DNA from: Gordonia crocea | Lineage (GTDB): Bacteria > Actinomycetota > Actinomycetes > Mycobacteriales > Mycobacteriaceae | Direction: 5' to 3' | NCBI RefSeq assembly: GCF_009932435.1 | Contig: NZ_BJOU01000001.1 | Span: 930,001 to 994,000, forward strand | Length of the DNA: 64,000 nucleotides | Part shown: piece by piece, positions 1 to 8,712 of the stretch | Numbering within the stretch: position 1 is the first letter of the stretch | Layout: every line of letters starts with the position of its first letter | The notes under the pieces: generated by a model | Told to the model about the DNA's origin: nothing | The model's database searches: none | What the model saw: only the letters and a program-made list of their open reading frames with translations | Translations under genes and position numbers: made by a program

Positions 1-429
1 CTCGACCGCACGCTGGGCGAGGAGCTGCTGGAACCGACCCGCATCTACGCGCGTGACTGTCTGGCGCTGATCGCCGAGGCCGACGTGCGGACCTTCGCCC
101 ACGTCACCGGCGGCGGGTTGGCCGACAACCTGTCGCGGGTGCTGCCGCCCGGGGTCGTCGCCGAGCTGGACCGGTCGAGCTGGTCGCCGGCGCCGATTTT
201 CGCCCTCATCTCGCAGCGCGGCCGGGTGGCCCGCGAAGAGATGGAGCGCACCTTCAACATGGGCGTCGGGATGGTGGCGATCGTCGCTCCGGAGGACACC
301 GACCGAGCCCAGGCCGTCTTGACCGCGCGCCACGTCGACAACTGGGTGTTGGGAACCGTCAAGTCCGGTAGCAACACCAAAGCGAAGACCGGCGAGGCGA
401 AGCTGCTGGGCGACCACCCGCGCTTCTGA
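1..429 (+). CDS. purM: Phosphoribosylformylglycinamidine cyclo-ligase, C-terminal part
   Basis: Open from the first base, so only the last 142 codons of the gene are present. The product would be AIR synthetase, which closes FGAM to 5-aminoimidazole ribonucleotide with ATP in cytosolic purine synthesis. Visible family marks are the AHVTGGGLADNL segment (about residues 33-44 of this fragment) and the MGVGMV stretch near residue 87, both typical of the PurM C-terminal domain. It ends with TGA at 427-429 and is followed by a GC-rich hairpin and the convergent DUF3073 gene, the same order as M. tuberculosis Rv0809-Rv0810c. The identification is firm; the start lies outside the window. Confidence 0.96.
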   Translation, partial: LDRTLGEELLEPTRIYARDCLALIAEADVRTFAHVTGGGLADNLSRVLPPGVVAELDRSSWSPAPIFALISQRGRVAREEMERTFNMGVGMVAIVAPEDTDRAQAVLTARHVDNWVLGTVKSGSNTKAKTGEAKLLGDHPRF

Positions 430-491
430 CAGCCGGCCGCCCGTCTGTACGGGGGGTAGGGGAGTCCGGGGATGGACCTCGGGGCATGGCT

Positions 492-516
492 GACCCCGGG
501 CCGTGCGGCCCGGGTC
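492..516. terminator. Hairpin between convergent purM and DUF3073 gene
   Basis: GACCC and GGGCC segments pair with GGCCCGGGTC around a GTGC loop, with one bulged C in the left arm. It lies between two convergent stop codons (429 and 553). There is no clear T-run, so this is a probable rather than proven terminator. Confidence 0.5.
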
Positions 517-552
517 TATCCGGTGATCAGATGTGCGGCCTGACGCGCGGCG

Positions 553-723
553 TCAGGCGCGGCGCCATTCATCCTCGTCGGACCAGGCGTCCACCGGGTC
601 CGGCTGGGGGTTGTCGCTGCCGGAGAGCTCGCGTTGCAGCCTCTCCAGGTCGGTTTGGTGCGTCGAGTACTTAAGTTGACGAGCAACCTTCGTCTGCTTG
701 GCTTTTGCCCGGCCGCGGCCCAT
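553..723 (-). CDS. DUF3073 small basic protein
   Basis: A 56-residue protein that begins MGRGRAKAKQTKVARQLKY, the hallmark N-terminus of the actinobacterial DUF3073 family, and ends in an acidic tail (DAWSDEDEWRRA). The ATG at 723 is preceded by an AAGGGGG ribosome site, which decides it over the longer open frame reaching 975. Orthologues sit next to purM in mycobacteria (Rv0810c). The function is unknown. The basic head and acidic tail are compatible with nucleic-acid or ribosome association, but that is only a guess. Confidence 0.9.
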   Translation of the reverse strand: MGRGRAKAKQTKVARQLKYSTHQTDLERLQRELSGSDNPQPDPVDAWSDEDEWRRA

Positions 724-874
724 CTGGGACCCCCTTGCACACTGCCGGGGCGGCCACCATCCGATGGCGGCGGCCCCGTGCTTCAGTCGGAATATCTGTC
801 GTGGCTCCCAGTCTAGCCTGAACGGGGCCCGAATGCGGGAATCGGGCACCGCAACGCGATTCGCCCGCCGTTGT

Positions 875-2056
875 TCAGCGGTTTCGCAACCGGTCAACCG
901 CTTCCCGACCGGCCTGTCGATGCTCGTCGGCGACGATGGAATCGGGGTCGATACGGGCGGCGACCGACTGGTCACCGGTGGTCACGACCAATTCGGCGGT
1001 CGCGTCGACACTGCGCTTGACCAGCGCGAGGGCGATGGGGCCGAACTCGAAGTGATCCACGACGCTGCCGATCCGTCCGACGGCCCGTCCGCCCGCGGTG
1101 ACCGGATCGCCGGTCTCGGGGCGCGCGTCGGTGCTGCCGTCGAGGTGGAGCAGGACCAGGCGCCGCGGGGAGCGGCCGAGGTTGTGCACCCGGGCGACGG
1201 TCTCCTGGCCGCGGTAGCAGCCCTTGTCCAAGTGCACCGCGCCCTGCTCGGCGGGGGTGCCGATCCAGTGCACCTCGTGGGGGATCGCCCGCTCGTCGGT
1301 GTCGACGTGGACCAGCGGGCGCCGCGCGGCGATGCGGTGGGCGTGATAGGCCCACGAACCGGCGGGCCGCGCACCGGCCTCGGTGAGCGCCCGCCAGCGT
1401 TGCGGGGCCTCGGATTCGGGGACGACCAGGTCCACGACCGGCAGGCGGCGGCCCTCGCCGATCGGCGGCATGATCCGCCAAAACCCGAGCGGCTCGTCGT
1501 CGTGGTGCAGTTCGGGCAGGTCGCCGGCGTCGTAGACCTGCGCGTGGGTGGGGATCTCCAGCGTCTCGGCGAGGGCGGGGGTCAGGTCGCCGACGAGAGT
1601 GAGGACGCACATGTCCGGCCGGGCGGCGGGTACCGCCTTGGCCCAGAAGACCATCTTGGTGAGGAAGTCGACCAGTTCGGGCCCGCGGGGCCCGGGGGTG
1701 TCGATCCAGGTGACACCGTCGATGTCGGTGAGGACGAAATGTTCGACGATGCGCCCGTTGAGATCGAGGGAGAGGTTCTCGGCGCTGTGACGGTCGGCCA
1801 GGTCGGCGACGAACTGGCTGGAGATCGTGTGCAGCCACGACAACCGCTCGTCACCGGAGATCTCGAGGACGGCGCGGTCGGAGCGGTCCACCAGGATCAC
1901 ACCGGTGGTCGCGGCGCGCTGTTCGCCGAGGGGATCACCGTAGTGCCAGGCGACGCGGCGCGATTGCGGGCCGTGGCCGTAGGCCCCATCCGGTTCGGCG
2001 ACCGCGCTGGCGGTCTGCGCGTCGAGGAGGCTGCTGAGGATGACCGACTGGTTCAC
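875..2056 (-). CDS. ygfZ: Folate-binding YgfZ/GcvT-fold protein
   Basis: A 393-residue member of the YgfZ family (Rv0811c-like), tetrahydrofolate-binding proteins related to the glycine-cleavage T protein that help repair or mature Fe-S clusters. The signature KGCYRGQET motif with its invariant Cys lies about residue 269, inside DKGCYRGQETVARVH. The N-terminal half carries the GcvT-like RLSWLHTISSQ segment. The start is GTG at 2056. The gene follows the secreted lipase after only 9 bp on the same strand, so the two are probably co-transcribed although their functions look unrelated. Length agrees with actinobacterial YgfZ proteins, which are longer than the E. coli one. Confidence 0.92.
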   Translation of the reverse strand: MNQSVILSSLLDAQTASAVAEPDGAYGHGPQSRRVAWHYGDPLGEQRAATTGVILVDRSDRAVLEISGDERLSWLHTISSQFVADLADRHSAENLSLDLNGRIVEHFVLTDIDGVTWIDTPGPRGPELVDFLTKMVFWAKAVPAARPDMCVLTLVGDLTPALAETLEIPTHAQVYDAGDLPELHHDDEPLGFWRIMPPIGEGRRLPVVDLVVPESEAPQRWRALTEAGARPAGSWAYHAHRIAARRPLVHVDTDERAIPHEVHWIGTPAEQGAVHLDKGCYRGQETVARVHNLGRSPRRLVLLHLDGSTDARPETGDPVTAGGRAVGRIGSVVDHFEFGPIALALVKRSVDATAELVVTTGDQSVAARIDPDSIVADEHRQAGREAVDRLRNR

Positions 2057-2065
2057 GATTCCAGC

Positions 2066-3295
2066 CTACGTGGAACAACTCGGCGTCGGCGCGCCGCGGA
2101 ATCGTGCGGCCAGGAAGGCGGCCGCGTCCTGCTCGAAGGGGAGGAACGCCTCGGCATGCCCCTGGCCCGCGTATCGGAGGAAACGGGTCCGCACCCCGGT
2201 CGCGCAGTAGCGGCGGGCGAGGGCGGCGACGTCGGCGGTGATCATCACCCCGTCGCCGATCGGGTCGGATGCCCCGACGCCGAGGAGCAGCGGGACGCGC
2301 GGTCGGCCCAGGGTGCCCATCACGTTGCGGTTGATCGCCGCGCGCACCGCTGCGACGTCGAGCAGGCCGCGGTAGGGCGGGCGCACCATGGCCGCGCTGG
2401 TAAGGCCGGGGAACTTCGCGGCGAACTCGGCGATGCAACCGGTACGGACCCGGGCGATCGCGGCCATCCCGCGCGGCGACAGCATCGACGTCACGTCGAG
2501 GCCGTAGGTGCGCCGGTACACCTCGGTGAGGGCCGGGATCACGCCCGCCCACTCGCGGCTGCCGCTGACGTATCCGAGGTTGTGGGCGAGATTGACCGGG
2601 AGCCCACCCGCCGCGGCCCCGACGATGGACAGCTCGGGTGCATAGGCGGGCGCCAGTTCGGCGCCGAACTCGGTGGGGACCGAACCGCCGGAGTAGCCGA
2701 GCATGCCCACCGGCGTGCGCGTGGGCAGCCGGGTGATCCGCAGCGCCGCCCGGATCCCGTCGAGTGCCAGCTGCGCCGATTGGCGGCCGATCGTCCACTG
2801 CTGGTCGGTCCCCTCGTAGTCGGGAACGGTGACGGTAAAGCCGCGCGCGAGGTAGCCGGACAGGACGAGCTGCTCCAAGCGCCCCGCGGTGCTGGGATGG
2901 TTGCCGCGCAGCGTGTAGGACGGGTCGCACTGCGATCCGAGGGCGTCGTAGGCCATGTGGAAGGAGATCAGACCGGCGGTGCCCGCGGCGGGGCGCAGCA
3001 CCGTCGTGACACCGACGATCGGCTGGCCGAATTCGCCGGTGCTGCGGTAGAGCACCTGGGTTGAGGAGACCGGTGCCCGCACGCCGTCGATGACCAGCGC
3101 GACTCTCCTGGTCCGCAGCACCGCACCTGGCCGGTGGGCCGCCAGATTGCCGGGGGATCGGTAGAACGGGTCGGTCGACGGGGTGGCCGGACTCGCGTGG
3201 CCCGTCGTCGGGGATGCCGTCAGGGTCGCGGCCGAGGCCGTCACGGCAACAAGGCCGACGATCAACCGGGCCGCCCATCGTCGTATCGCCGTCAT
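2066..3295 (-). CDS. Secreted lipase of the LIP (secretory lipase) family
   Basis: A 409-residue exported serine hydrolase. The N-terminus MTAIRRWAARLIVGLVAVTASAATL is a signal peptide with a likely cut near the HASPA segment. Family marks are the FHMAYDALG segment, the nucleophile elbow GYSGG (about residue 196), a late acid site near GVGASDPI, and a C-terminal GQGHAEAF histidine. This set fits the fungal/actinobacterial secretory lipase family, which releases fatty acids from acylglycerols outside the cell. I start at ATG 3295 because GGGAG lies 6 nt upstream; a TTG at 3325 would extend it by ten residues. It diverges from pabC and leads into ygfZ. Confidence 0.85.
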   Translation of the reverse strand: MTAIRRWAARLIVGLVAVTASAATLTASPTTGHASPATPSTDPFYRSPGNLAAHRPGAVLRTRRVALVIDGVRAPVSSTQVLYRSTGEFGQPIVGVTTVLRPAAGTAGLISFHMAYDALGSQCDPSYTLRGNHPSTAGRLEQLVLSGYLARGFTVTVPDYEGTDQQWTIGRQSAQLALDGIRAALRITRLPTRTPVGMLGYSGGSVPTEFGAELAPAYAPELSIVGAAAGGLPVNLAHNLGYVSGSREWAGVIPALTEVYRRTYGLDVTSMLSPRGMAAIARVRTGCIAEFAAKFPGLTSAAMVRPPYRGLLDVAAVRAAINRNVMGTLGRPRVPLLLGVGASDPIGDGVMITADVAALARRYCATGVRTRFLRYAGQGHAEAFLPFEQDAAAFLAARFRGAPTPSCST

Positions 3296-3339
3296 GGCTG
3301 CTCCCGTCGGATCCGTCCCCGTCAAGATAGCCTTGCGCC

Positions 3340-4233
3340 ATGGTCACCACCGTCCTTTTCGACGTCCACCACGGGCGCCGCGACCCGCGGCAACCGCAGA
3401 TCCACGCCGACGACCTGGCGGTGGTGCGGGGTGATGGGATTTTCGAGACGCTGCTGGTCCGCGATGGCCGGGCATGCAACCTGCAGCGCCACCTCGACCG
3501 GTTCGCGACGGGCGCGGCGCGGATGGACCTGCCTGCACCCGATGTCGCGGCGTGGCGGACGGCGGTCGAGGGGGCGGTCGCGGCGTGGGCGCAGGACAAC
3601 GAGAACGCCGACGGGCTGATGCGGCTCGTCTACTCGCGCGGGCGTGAATCGGCACCGGCCGGGCCGCAGTCGCCGGACGCGGCCACGGCGCTGGTGATGA
3701 TCACCGCGGTCGGCGCCAACGCGGCGCACGCGCGGGAGCGAGGGGTACGGGTTTGCCTGCTGGACCGGGGCTATCCGGTGGACTTCGCCGGGCGCGCGCC
3801 GTGGCAGTTGATCGGGGTGAAGACGCTCAGCTATGCCGCAAACATGGCGGCGTTGAGGTATGCCGCCGCCCACGGTTTCGACGACGTCGTCTACCTGTCA
3901 TCCGACGGCGCGGTGCTGGAAGGGCCGCGGTCCACCGTCGTCGCGGTGCGCGACCGGGAGCTGCGCACGCCGCCGGTGGAGTCGGGCATCCTGCCCGGGA
4001 CCACCGTCGCCGCGATCTTTGCGCTGGCCCAGGCCCGGGGCTGGGTGTGCCGGACGGAGCCGCTGACCCCCGACGATCTGCTGGCCGCCGACTCGGTCTG
4101 GCTGTGCTCGTCGGTCACGATCGCCGCCCGCGTCACCCGGATCGACGACACGGACCTCGCCCTCGACGCGGATGCGGCTCGCGGGGCCGCCGAGTTCGCC
4201 GAACTGGCCCAGCGGGCCGTGGTGACGGCTTAA
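3340..4233 (+). CDS. pabC: Aminodeoxychorismate lyase (fold-type IV PLP enzyme)
   Basis: A 297-residue member of the branched-chain aminotransferase/4-amino-4-deoxychorismate lyase family, expected to release p-aminobenzoate and pyruvate in folate synthesis. The PLP-binding lysine is in the GVKTLSYAANM motif (about residue 160), and the phosphate-binding SGILPGTT loop lies near residue 210. The early HADDLAVVRGDGIFETLLV segment is typical. Orthologous position: Rv0812, next to YgfZ and nitrobindin genes. A D-amino-acid or branched-chain transaminase role cannot be excluded from sequence alone. It is followed by a small terminator and then the cyd operon. Confidence 0.87.
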   Translation: MVTTVLFDVHHGRRDPRQPQIHADDLAVVRGDGIFETLLVRDGRACNLQRHLDRFATGAARMDLPAPDVAAWRTAVEGAVAAWAQDNENADGLMRLVYSRGRESAPAGPQSPDAATALVMITAVGANAAHARERGVRVCLLDRGYPVDFAGRAPWQLIGVKTLSYAANMAALRYAAAHGFDDVVYLSSDGAVLEGPRSTVVAVRDRELRTPPVESGILPGTTVAAIFALAQARGWVCRTEPLTPDDLLAADSVWLCSSVTIAARVTRIDDTDLALDADAARGAAEFAELAQRAVVTA

Positions 4234-4277
4234 CGTCACCCTTGTCCGAGGATTCGTGACGAGCAACACCCCTGATG

Positions 4278-4298
4278 AGGGACCGGAGTCCCTTGTTT
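4278..4298 (+). terminator. Rho-independent terminator after pabC
   Basis: Six-bp stem AGGGAC/GTCCCT around a CGGA loop, followed by TGTTT. It lies 45 bp after the pabC stop and before the cyd promoter region, so it separates the two transcripts. Confidence 0.55.
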
Positions 4299-4311
4299 CA
4301 ACTTCATAGCG

Positions 4312-4348
4312 AACGTACGTTGAAGTCATCTACTATCGACGGTAGTAG
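4312..4348 (+). promoter_or_regulatory. Palindromic operator region upstream of cydA
   Basis: Two dyads sit 40-80 bp upstream of cydA. The first is AACGTACGTT at 4312-4321. The second is a 19-bp near-perfect palindrome at 4330-4348 with arms CTACTA and TAGTAG and matching inner CG pairs. The second overlaps TACTAT (4331-4336), a good -10 hexamer, so a bound dimer could block or reposition RNA polymerase. The cognate protein is not identifiable here. Confidence 0.55.
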
Positions 4349-4390
4349 ACAGCCGCTTTTCAGCTCCAGCCCAGCAGATGAGGCAAGCGT

Positions 4391-5953
4391 ATGGATGTCG
4401 TCGACATTTCCCGGTGGCAGTTCGGTATCACCACCGTCTACCACTTCATTCTCGTCCCCCTGACGATCGGGCTGGCCCCGATGATCGCGGTCATGCAAAC
4501 CGTGTGGCACGTCACCGGAAACGAGGCCTGGCTACGCGCGACCAAGTTCTTCGGGAAGCTGTTCCTGATCAACTTCGCCCTCGGCGTCGCCACCGGCATC
4601 GTGCAGGAGTTCCAGTTCGGGATGAACTGGAGCGAATACAGCCGGTTCGTCGCCGACGTCTTCGGTGCGCCACTGGCCCTGGAGGGCCTCGTCGCCTTCT
4701 TCGCCGAATCCACCTTCATCGGTCTGTGGGTCTTCGGCTGGGGGCGGTTGAGTCGTCGTATCCACCTGTTGTGCATCTGGATGGTCGCCTTCGGCGTCAA
4801 CGCCTCCGCGTACTTCATCATCGCGGCCAATTCCTGGATGCAGCACCCGGTCGGCGTCGAGTGGGACACCAGCCGCGACCGCCCGGCGATGAACAACATC
4901 GTCGCGCTGCTGACCAACAACACCACCCTGGCCGCCTTCCCGCACGTCGTCGCCGGCGCGCTGCTGACCGCGTCGACCTTCGTCGCGGCCATCGGGATCT
5001 GGTGGATGGCGCGCGCCTCGTGGCGGGCCCGCCAGCTGCGCCTCGCCGCCGCCGGGGAGGCCGCCGAGGTCGAGGAGACCACCGCTCCGAGCCTCGTCGA
5101 CGCCTCGCCCGAGCAACTCGACAACGACGCCGCCACCATGTGGCGCCCGGTCACCCGGTTCGCGCTGTGGTTGACCATGGCCGCCGGCGTCGCCCTGTTC
5201 CTCACCGGCGACATACAGGCGCAGATCATGTTCAAGCAGCAGCCGATGAAGATGGCCGCCGCCGAATCGCTGTGCGAGACCGAGCACCGCGCGGCCTTCT
5301 CCATCCTGTCCATCGGGCGGCAGAACAACTGCGACAGCATCACCCACGTCATCGCCGTGCCCGGCATGCTGTCCTTCCTCGCCGACCACCGCTTCGACAC
5401 CGAGGTGAAGGGCGTCAAGGAACTGCAGCAGCAGTATGCCGAGAGGTTCAAAGACAATCCGGCCCACGCCGGCCAGAACTACGCGCCCAACCTGTTCGTC
5501 ACCTACTGGTCGTTCCGCGCCATGATCACCTGGGCGCTGGGGTCGGTGGTCGTCGCCTTCGGCGGGCTGTGGCTCACACGGAAGAAGCGGGTGGTCACAT
5601 CGAGACGGTTCGCCTTCATCGCGCTGTTGATGATCCCGGCGCCGTTCCTGGCGAACTCGTCGGGGTGGATCTTCACCGAGATGGGCCGCCAGCCGTGGAT
5701 CGTCGCGCCGAACTGGGTCGACGACCTCGACCCGCTGCGGGTGTCGATGCTCGTACAGCAGGGCGTGTCGAACAACTCCGCGGGCGTGGTCCTGGGCTCG
5801 CTGATCGTGTTCACGCTGCTCTACGGCGCCCTGGGTGTCGTGTGGTTCGCCCTGCAGCGCCGCTACATCCGTGAGGGGCCGGCCGCCCCGGGCGAGGAGG
5901 AGCGCAAGCTCGACGCCTCCGACGACGACAAACAACTGTCGTTCGCGTACTGA
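4391..5953 (+). CDS. cydA: Cytochrome bd quinol oxidase subunit I
   Basis: A 520-residue integral membrane subunit that oxidises quinol and carries haems b558, b595 and d. His18 in the TTVYHFILVPLT helix is the expected high-spin haem ligand and His185 in the AAFPHVVAG helix the b558 ligand. The conserved MGRQPWIV quinol-site motif is near residue 437. The loop between helices is of the short Q-loop type. The start ATG follows a GAGG sequence. It leads the four-gene operon cydABDC and gives high-affinity, nitric-oxide-resistant respiration at low oxygen. Identification is unambiguous. Confidence 0.97.
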   Translation: MDVVDISRWQFGITTVYHFILVPLTIGLAPMIAVMQTVWHVTGNEAWLRATKFFGKLFLINFALGVATGIVQEFQFGMNWSEYSRFVADVFGAPLALEGLVAFFAESTFIGLWVFGWGRLSRRIHLLCIWMVAFGVNASAYFIIAANSWMQHPVGVEWDTSRDRPAMNNIVALLTNNTTLAAFPHVVAGALLTASTFVAAIGIWWMARASWRARQLRLAAAGEAAEVEETTAPSLVDASPEQLDNDAATMWRPVTRFALWLTMAAGVALFLTGDIQAQIMFKQQPMKMAAAESLCETEHRAAFSILSIGRQNNCDSITHVIAVPGMLSFLADHRFDTEVKGVKELQQQYAERFKDNPAHAGQNYAPNLFVTYWSFRAMITWALGSVVVAFGGLWLTRKKRVVTSRRFAFIALLMIPAPFLANSSGWIFTEMGRQPWIVAPNWVDDLDPLRVSMLVQQGVSNNSAGVVLGSLIVFTLLYGALGVVWFALQRRYIREGPAAPGEEERKLDASDDDKQLSFAY

Positions 5954-5980
5954 TCCGGACAACGAGGAGACGAGACGATC

Positions 5981-7006
5981 ATGGGATTGCCCGAGTTCTG
6001 GTTCATTCTTATCGCGGTGCTGTTCACCGGCTACTTCGTGCTCGAGGGGTTCGACTTCGGCGTCGGAATGCTGATGGGCCTGATCGGCCGCGGCGACGAC
6101 AACAAGCGCCGTGCCATCCTCAACACGATCGGCCCGGTGTGGGACGGCAACGAGGTGTGGCTGCTGACCGCCGGCGGCGCGATGTTCGCCGCCTTCGGCG
6201 GCTGGTACGCGACGATGTTCACCGCGTTCTACATCCCGCTGCTGATCATCCTGGTGGCCCTCATCGTGCGCGTGTGTGCGATCGAGTGGCGCGGCAAGAT
6301 CAACGACGGACAGTGGCGCCGCGTGTGGGACTGGTGCATCGCCATCGGTTCCTGGATCCCTGCGCTGTTGTGGGGCGTCGCCTTCGCCAACGTGGTGCGC
6401 GGCCTGCCGATCGATGCCGACGCACAGTTCACCGGGTCGTTCTGGGGTCTGCTGAACCCGTATGCGCTCCTCGGCGGCCTGACGACGCTGCTGGTCTTCC
6501 TCACCCACGGTGCCGTCTTCCTGGCGCTGAAGACCGCCGACGGCCTGCGCGAAGAGGCCACCGCGTGGGCGGCGCGGCTGTCGGTGGTCATGACGGTCGT
6601 CGCCGCGGCATTCCTGCTGTGGACGCAGCTCGCGCACGGCAAGTCGTGGACGTGGGTGCCGGTCCTCATCGCCGCCGTCGCGGCCATTGCGACCATCGGC
6701 TTCACCTGGACCAAGCGCGAGGGCTGGGCCTTCGGCGCCACGTCCATCGCGATCATCATGACGATCGTGACGCTCTTCGGGTGCCTGTACCCGGCGGTCC
6801 TGCCGTCGACGACCGATCCGGCCTACAGCCTGACCATCGCGAACACGTCGTCGAGCCACTACACGCTCGTCATCATGACCTGGGCCGCGGTGCTCATCAC
6901 CCCGGTCGTCCTGCTCTACCAGGGCTGGTCGTACTGGGTGTTCCGCAAGCGGATCTCCGCTGACGCCATCCCGCCGTCCATCGGCCTGGCGTCGCTGCGG
7001 GGGTGA
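5981..7006 (+). CDS. cydB: Cytochrome bd quinol oxidase subunit II
   Basis: A 341-residue polytopic subunit that pairs with CydA. The N-terminus MGLPEFWFILIAVLFTGYFVLEGFDFGVGM is diagnostic, as are the GPVWDGNEVWLLTAGGAMFAAF segment and the WRGKI loop. About eight to nine hydrophobic helices are visible. ATG follows a GAGGAGACGA ribosome site 27 bp after cydA. The stop overlaps the GTG start of cydD (GTGA), so translation of oxidase and assembly exporter is coupled. Confidence 0.97.
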   Translation: MGLPEFWFILIAVLFTGYFVLEGFDFGVGMLMGLIGRGDDNKRRAILNTIGPVWDGNEVWLLTAGGAMFAAFGGWYATMFTAFYIPLLIILVALIVRVCAIEWRGKINDGQWRRVWDWCIAIGSWIPALLWGVAFANVVRGLPIDADAQFTGSFWGLLNPYALLGGLTTLLVFLTHGAVFLALKTADGLREEATAWAARLSVVMTVVAAAFLLWTQLAHGKSWTWVPVLIAAVAAIATIGFTWTKREGWAFGATSIAIIMTIVTLFGCLYPAVLPSTTDPAYSLTIANTSSSHYTLVIMTWAAVLITPVVLLYQGWSYWVFRKRISADAIPPSIGLASLRG

Positions 7007-8712
7007 GCACGACCAGTCGGGCCCCGCTCGACCCGCGACTGCTGCGCCTGTCGCCGTCGGCCCGGCGCTATCTGGCGGTGACGGTGGGGGCGGGCCTGGT
7101 CACGACGGTGGCCGTCATCGTCGTGGCGTATGCGGCGGCCTCGATCCTCGCCGGGCTGGTGACCGATCCGCCGCGGTCCGGGATGGCCGACGCCCTGGGC
7201 GGGTACCGGTGGCACCTGGTGCTACTGGTCGCCGGGTTTGCGGTCCAGGTGATCACCACCTACGCCTCGCAGCGGTATGCGCAGCGGGCCGCATCGTCGG
7301 TGATCGGGGAGGTGCGCGGCGACGTGCTCGACGCCCTCACCGATCCGGCTCGGACCGATGCCCGACAGGTGGTGGCGGTGCGCGACCGCGCGTCGACGGT
7401 GCTGTTGCGCGGCCTCGACGCCTTGGGGCCCTACCTGTCGGGCTACGTGCCGTCACTCATCCTGGCGGCCACGCTCACCCCGATCGTCATCGCCGTGATC
7501 GCCACCGCCGACCTGGTGTCGGCCGCCCTGATCGTGGCGACAATCCCGTTGATCCCCATCTTCGGGATCCTCATCGGCTTGATGACTCGCGACCGGACCC
7601 AGGCGAAGCTCGATGCCACCGCCCGCCAGCAGTCGATGCTGCTCGACCTCGCCAGCGGTCTGCCGACGCTGCGCGCGCTGCACCGGGCGCAGGGCGCCGC
7701 CAAGCAGGTGGAGGACCTCGGCACCTCCTGGCGGCGGTCGACGATGAGCACGCTGCGCGTCGCCTTCCTCTCCGGCGCGTGGCTGGAACTGATGGCGACG
7801 CTCTCGGTGGCGCTGGTGGCGGTCAGCATCGGGTTGCGGTTGGTCTACGGCGAGATGTCGTTGTTCGCCGGGGTCTTTGCGTTGATCCTGGCCCCCGAGG
7901 CCTACCGTCCGTTGCGGCAGGTCGGTGCCGCCTTCCACGATTCGGCCGACGGGGTGGCCGCAACGAGCGAGGCCTTCGGCCTGCTGGAACACACCGACGA
8001 CGATGGTGCCGACGAGCGGCGCGGCGCCGGTGCCCCGGTGTCGTTGGCGGGGGCGGTGATCGGTTTCGTCGGACTCGGCGTGCGGTCGCGCGACGGATGG
8101 GCGCCCCGGGGTCTCGACGCGGAATGCGCCCCCGGCGCCGTCACCGTTTTCGCCGGACCGAACGGGTCGGGCAAGTCGACGGCGCTGGCCGCCCTGCTGG
8201 GGCTCGTGCGCCTCGACGAAGGGGCGGTCGTCGTGGCCGACCGGGTCCTGCCCCGGGCGCAACGTGCCGCCTGTCAGCCGCAGATCGCCTGGTTGCCGCA
8301 ACACCCGGCGATCGTGCCGGGCACGATCGCGGAGAACCTCGACCTCTACGGCCGGTTGGACCCGGCTGCGCTGGCCGCCGCGGCCAGCGCCACCGGATGG
8401 GACCGGGTGGCCGCCGAGCGGTTCGCCGGCGATCCGGGCGGTAACGGTCAGGGCGCGGACGATCAGGCTGCGGCCGGGTTGTCGACTGGGCAGCAACAAC
8501 GACTGGCGCTGACCCGGACACTCGCGCGCGACGTCCCCGTCGTCATCCTCGACGAGCCGACCGCCCACCTCGACGCCCAGGCCCGGGCCAGGGTGATCGA
8601 TGCCGTGGTCGCGCGGGCCCGGGCCGGGGCGACGGTCATCGTCGCCGCGCACCATCCGGAGTGGTTCGCGGTGGCCGACCGGGTCGTCGACGTGGCGGCG
8701 GTGGCGCCATGA
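7003..8712 (+). CDS. cydD: ABC exporter CydD needed for cytochrome bd assembly
   Basis: A 569-residue half-transporter: an N-terminal six-helix membrane domain (about 1-310) and an ATPase domain with Walker A GPNGSGKST (near residue 385), signature LSTGQQQRL and Walker B VVILDEPT. With CydC it forms the heterodimeric haem/thiol exporter required for a working bd oxidase. It starts at GTG in a 4-bp overlap with cydB and ends in an ATGA overlap with cydC. In M. tuberculosis the same four genes are Rv1623c-Rv1620c, at another place in the genome. Confidence 0.95.
   Translation: MSTTSRAPLDPRLLRLSPSARRYLAVTVGAGLVTTVAVIVVAYAAASILAGLVTDPPRSGMADALGGYRWHLVLLVAGFAVQVITTYASQRYAQRAASSVIGEVRGDVLDALTDPARTDARQVVAVRDRASTVLLRGLDALGPYLSGYVPSLILAATLTPIVIAVIATADLVSAALIVATIPLIPIFGILIGLMTRDRTQAKLDATARQQSMLLDLASGLPTLRALHRAQGAAKQVEDLGTSWRRSTMSTLRVAFLSGAWLELMATLSVALVAVSIGLRLVYGEMSLFAGVFALILAPEAYRPLRQVGAAFHDSADGVAATSEAFGLLEHTDDDGADERRGAGAPVSLAGAVIGFVGLGVRSRDGWAPRGLDAECAPGAVTVFAGPNGSGKSTALAALLGLVRLDEGAVVVADRVLPRAQRAACQPQIAWLPQHPAIVPGTIAENLDLYGRLDPAALAAAASATGWDRVAAERFAGDPGGNGQGADDQAAAGLSTGQQQRLALTRTLARDVPVVILDEPTAHLDAQARARVIDAVVARARAGATVIVAAHHPEWFAVADRVVDVAAVAP

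Noticed and set aside
698..3064. 788-codon plus-strand open frame
   Set aside because: It is antisense to ygfZ and the secreted lipase, has the Gly/Arg/Asp composition of a high-GC shadow frame and no family motif.
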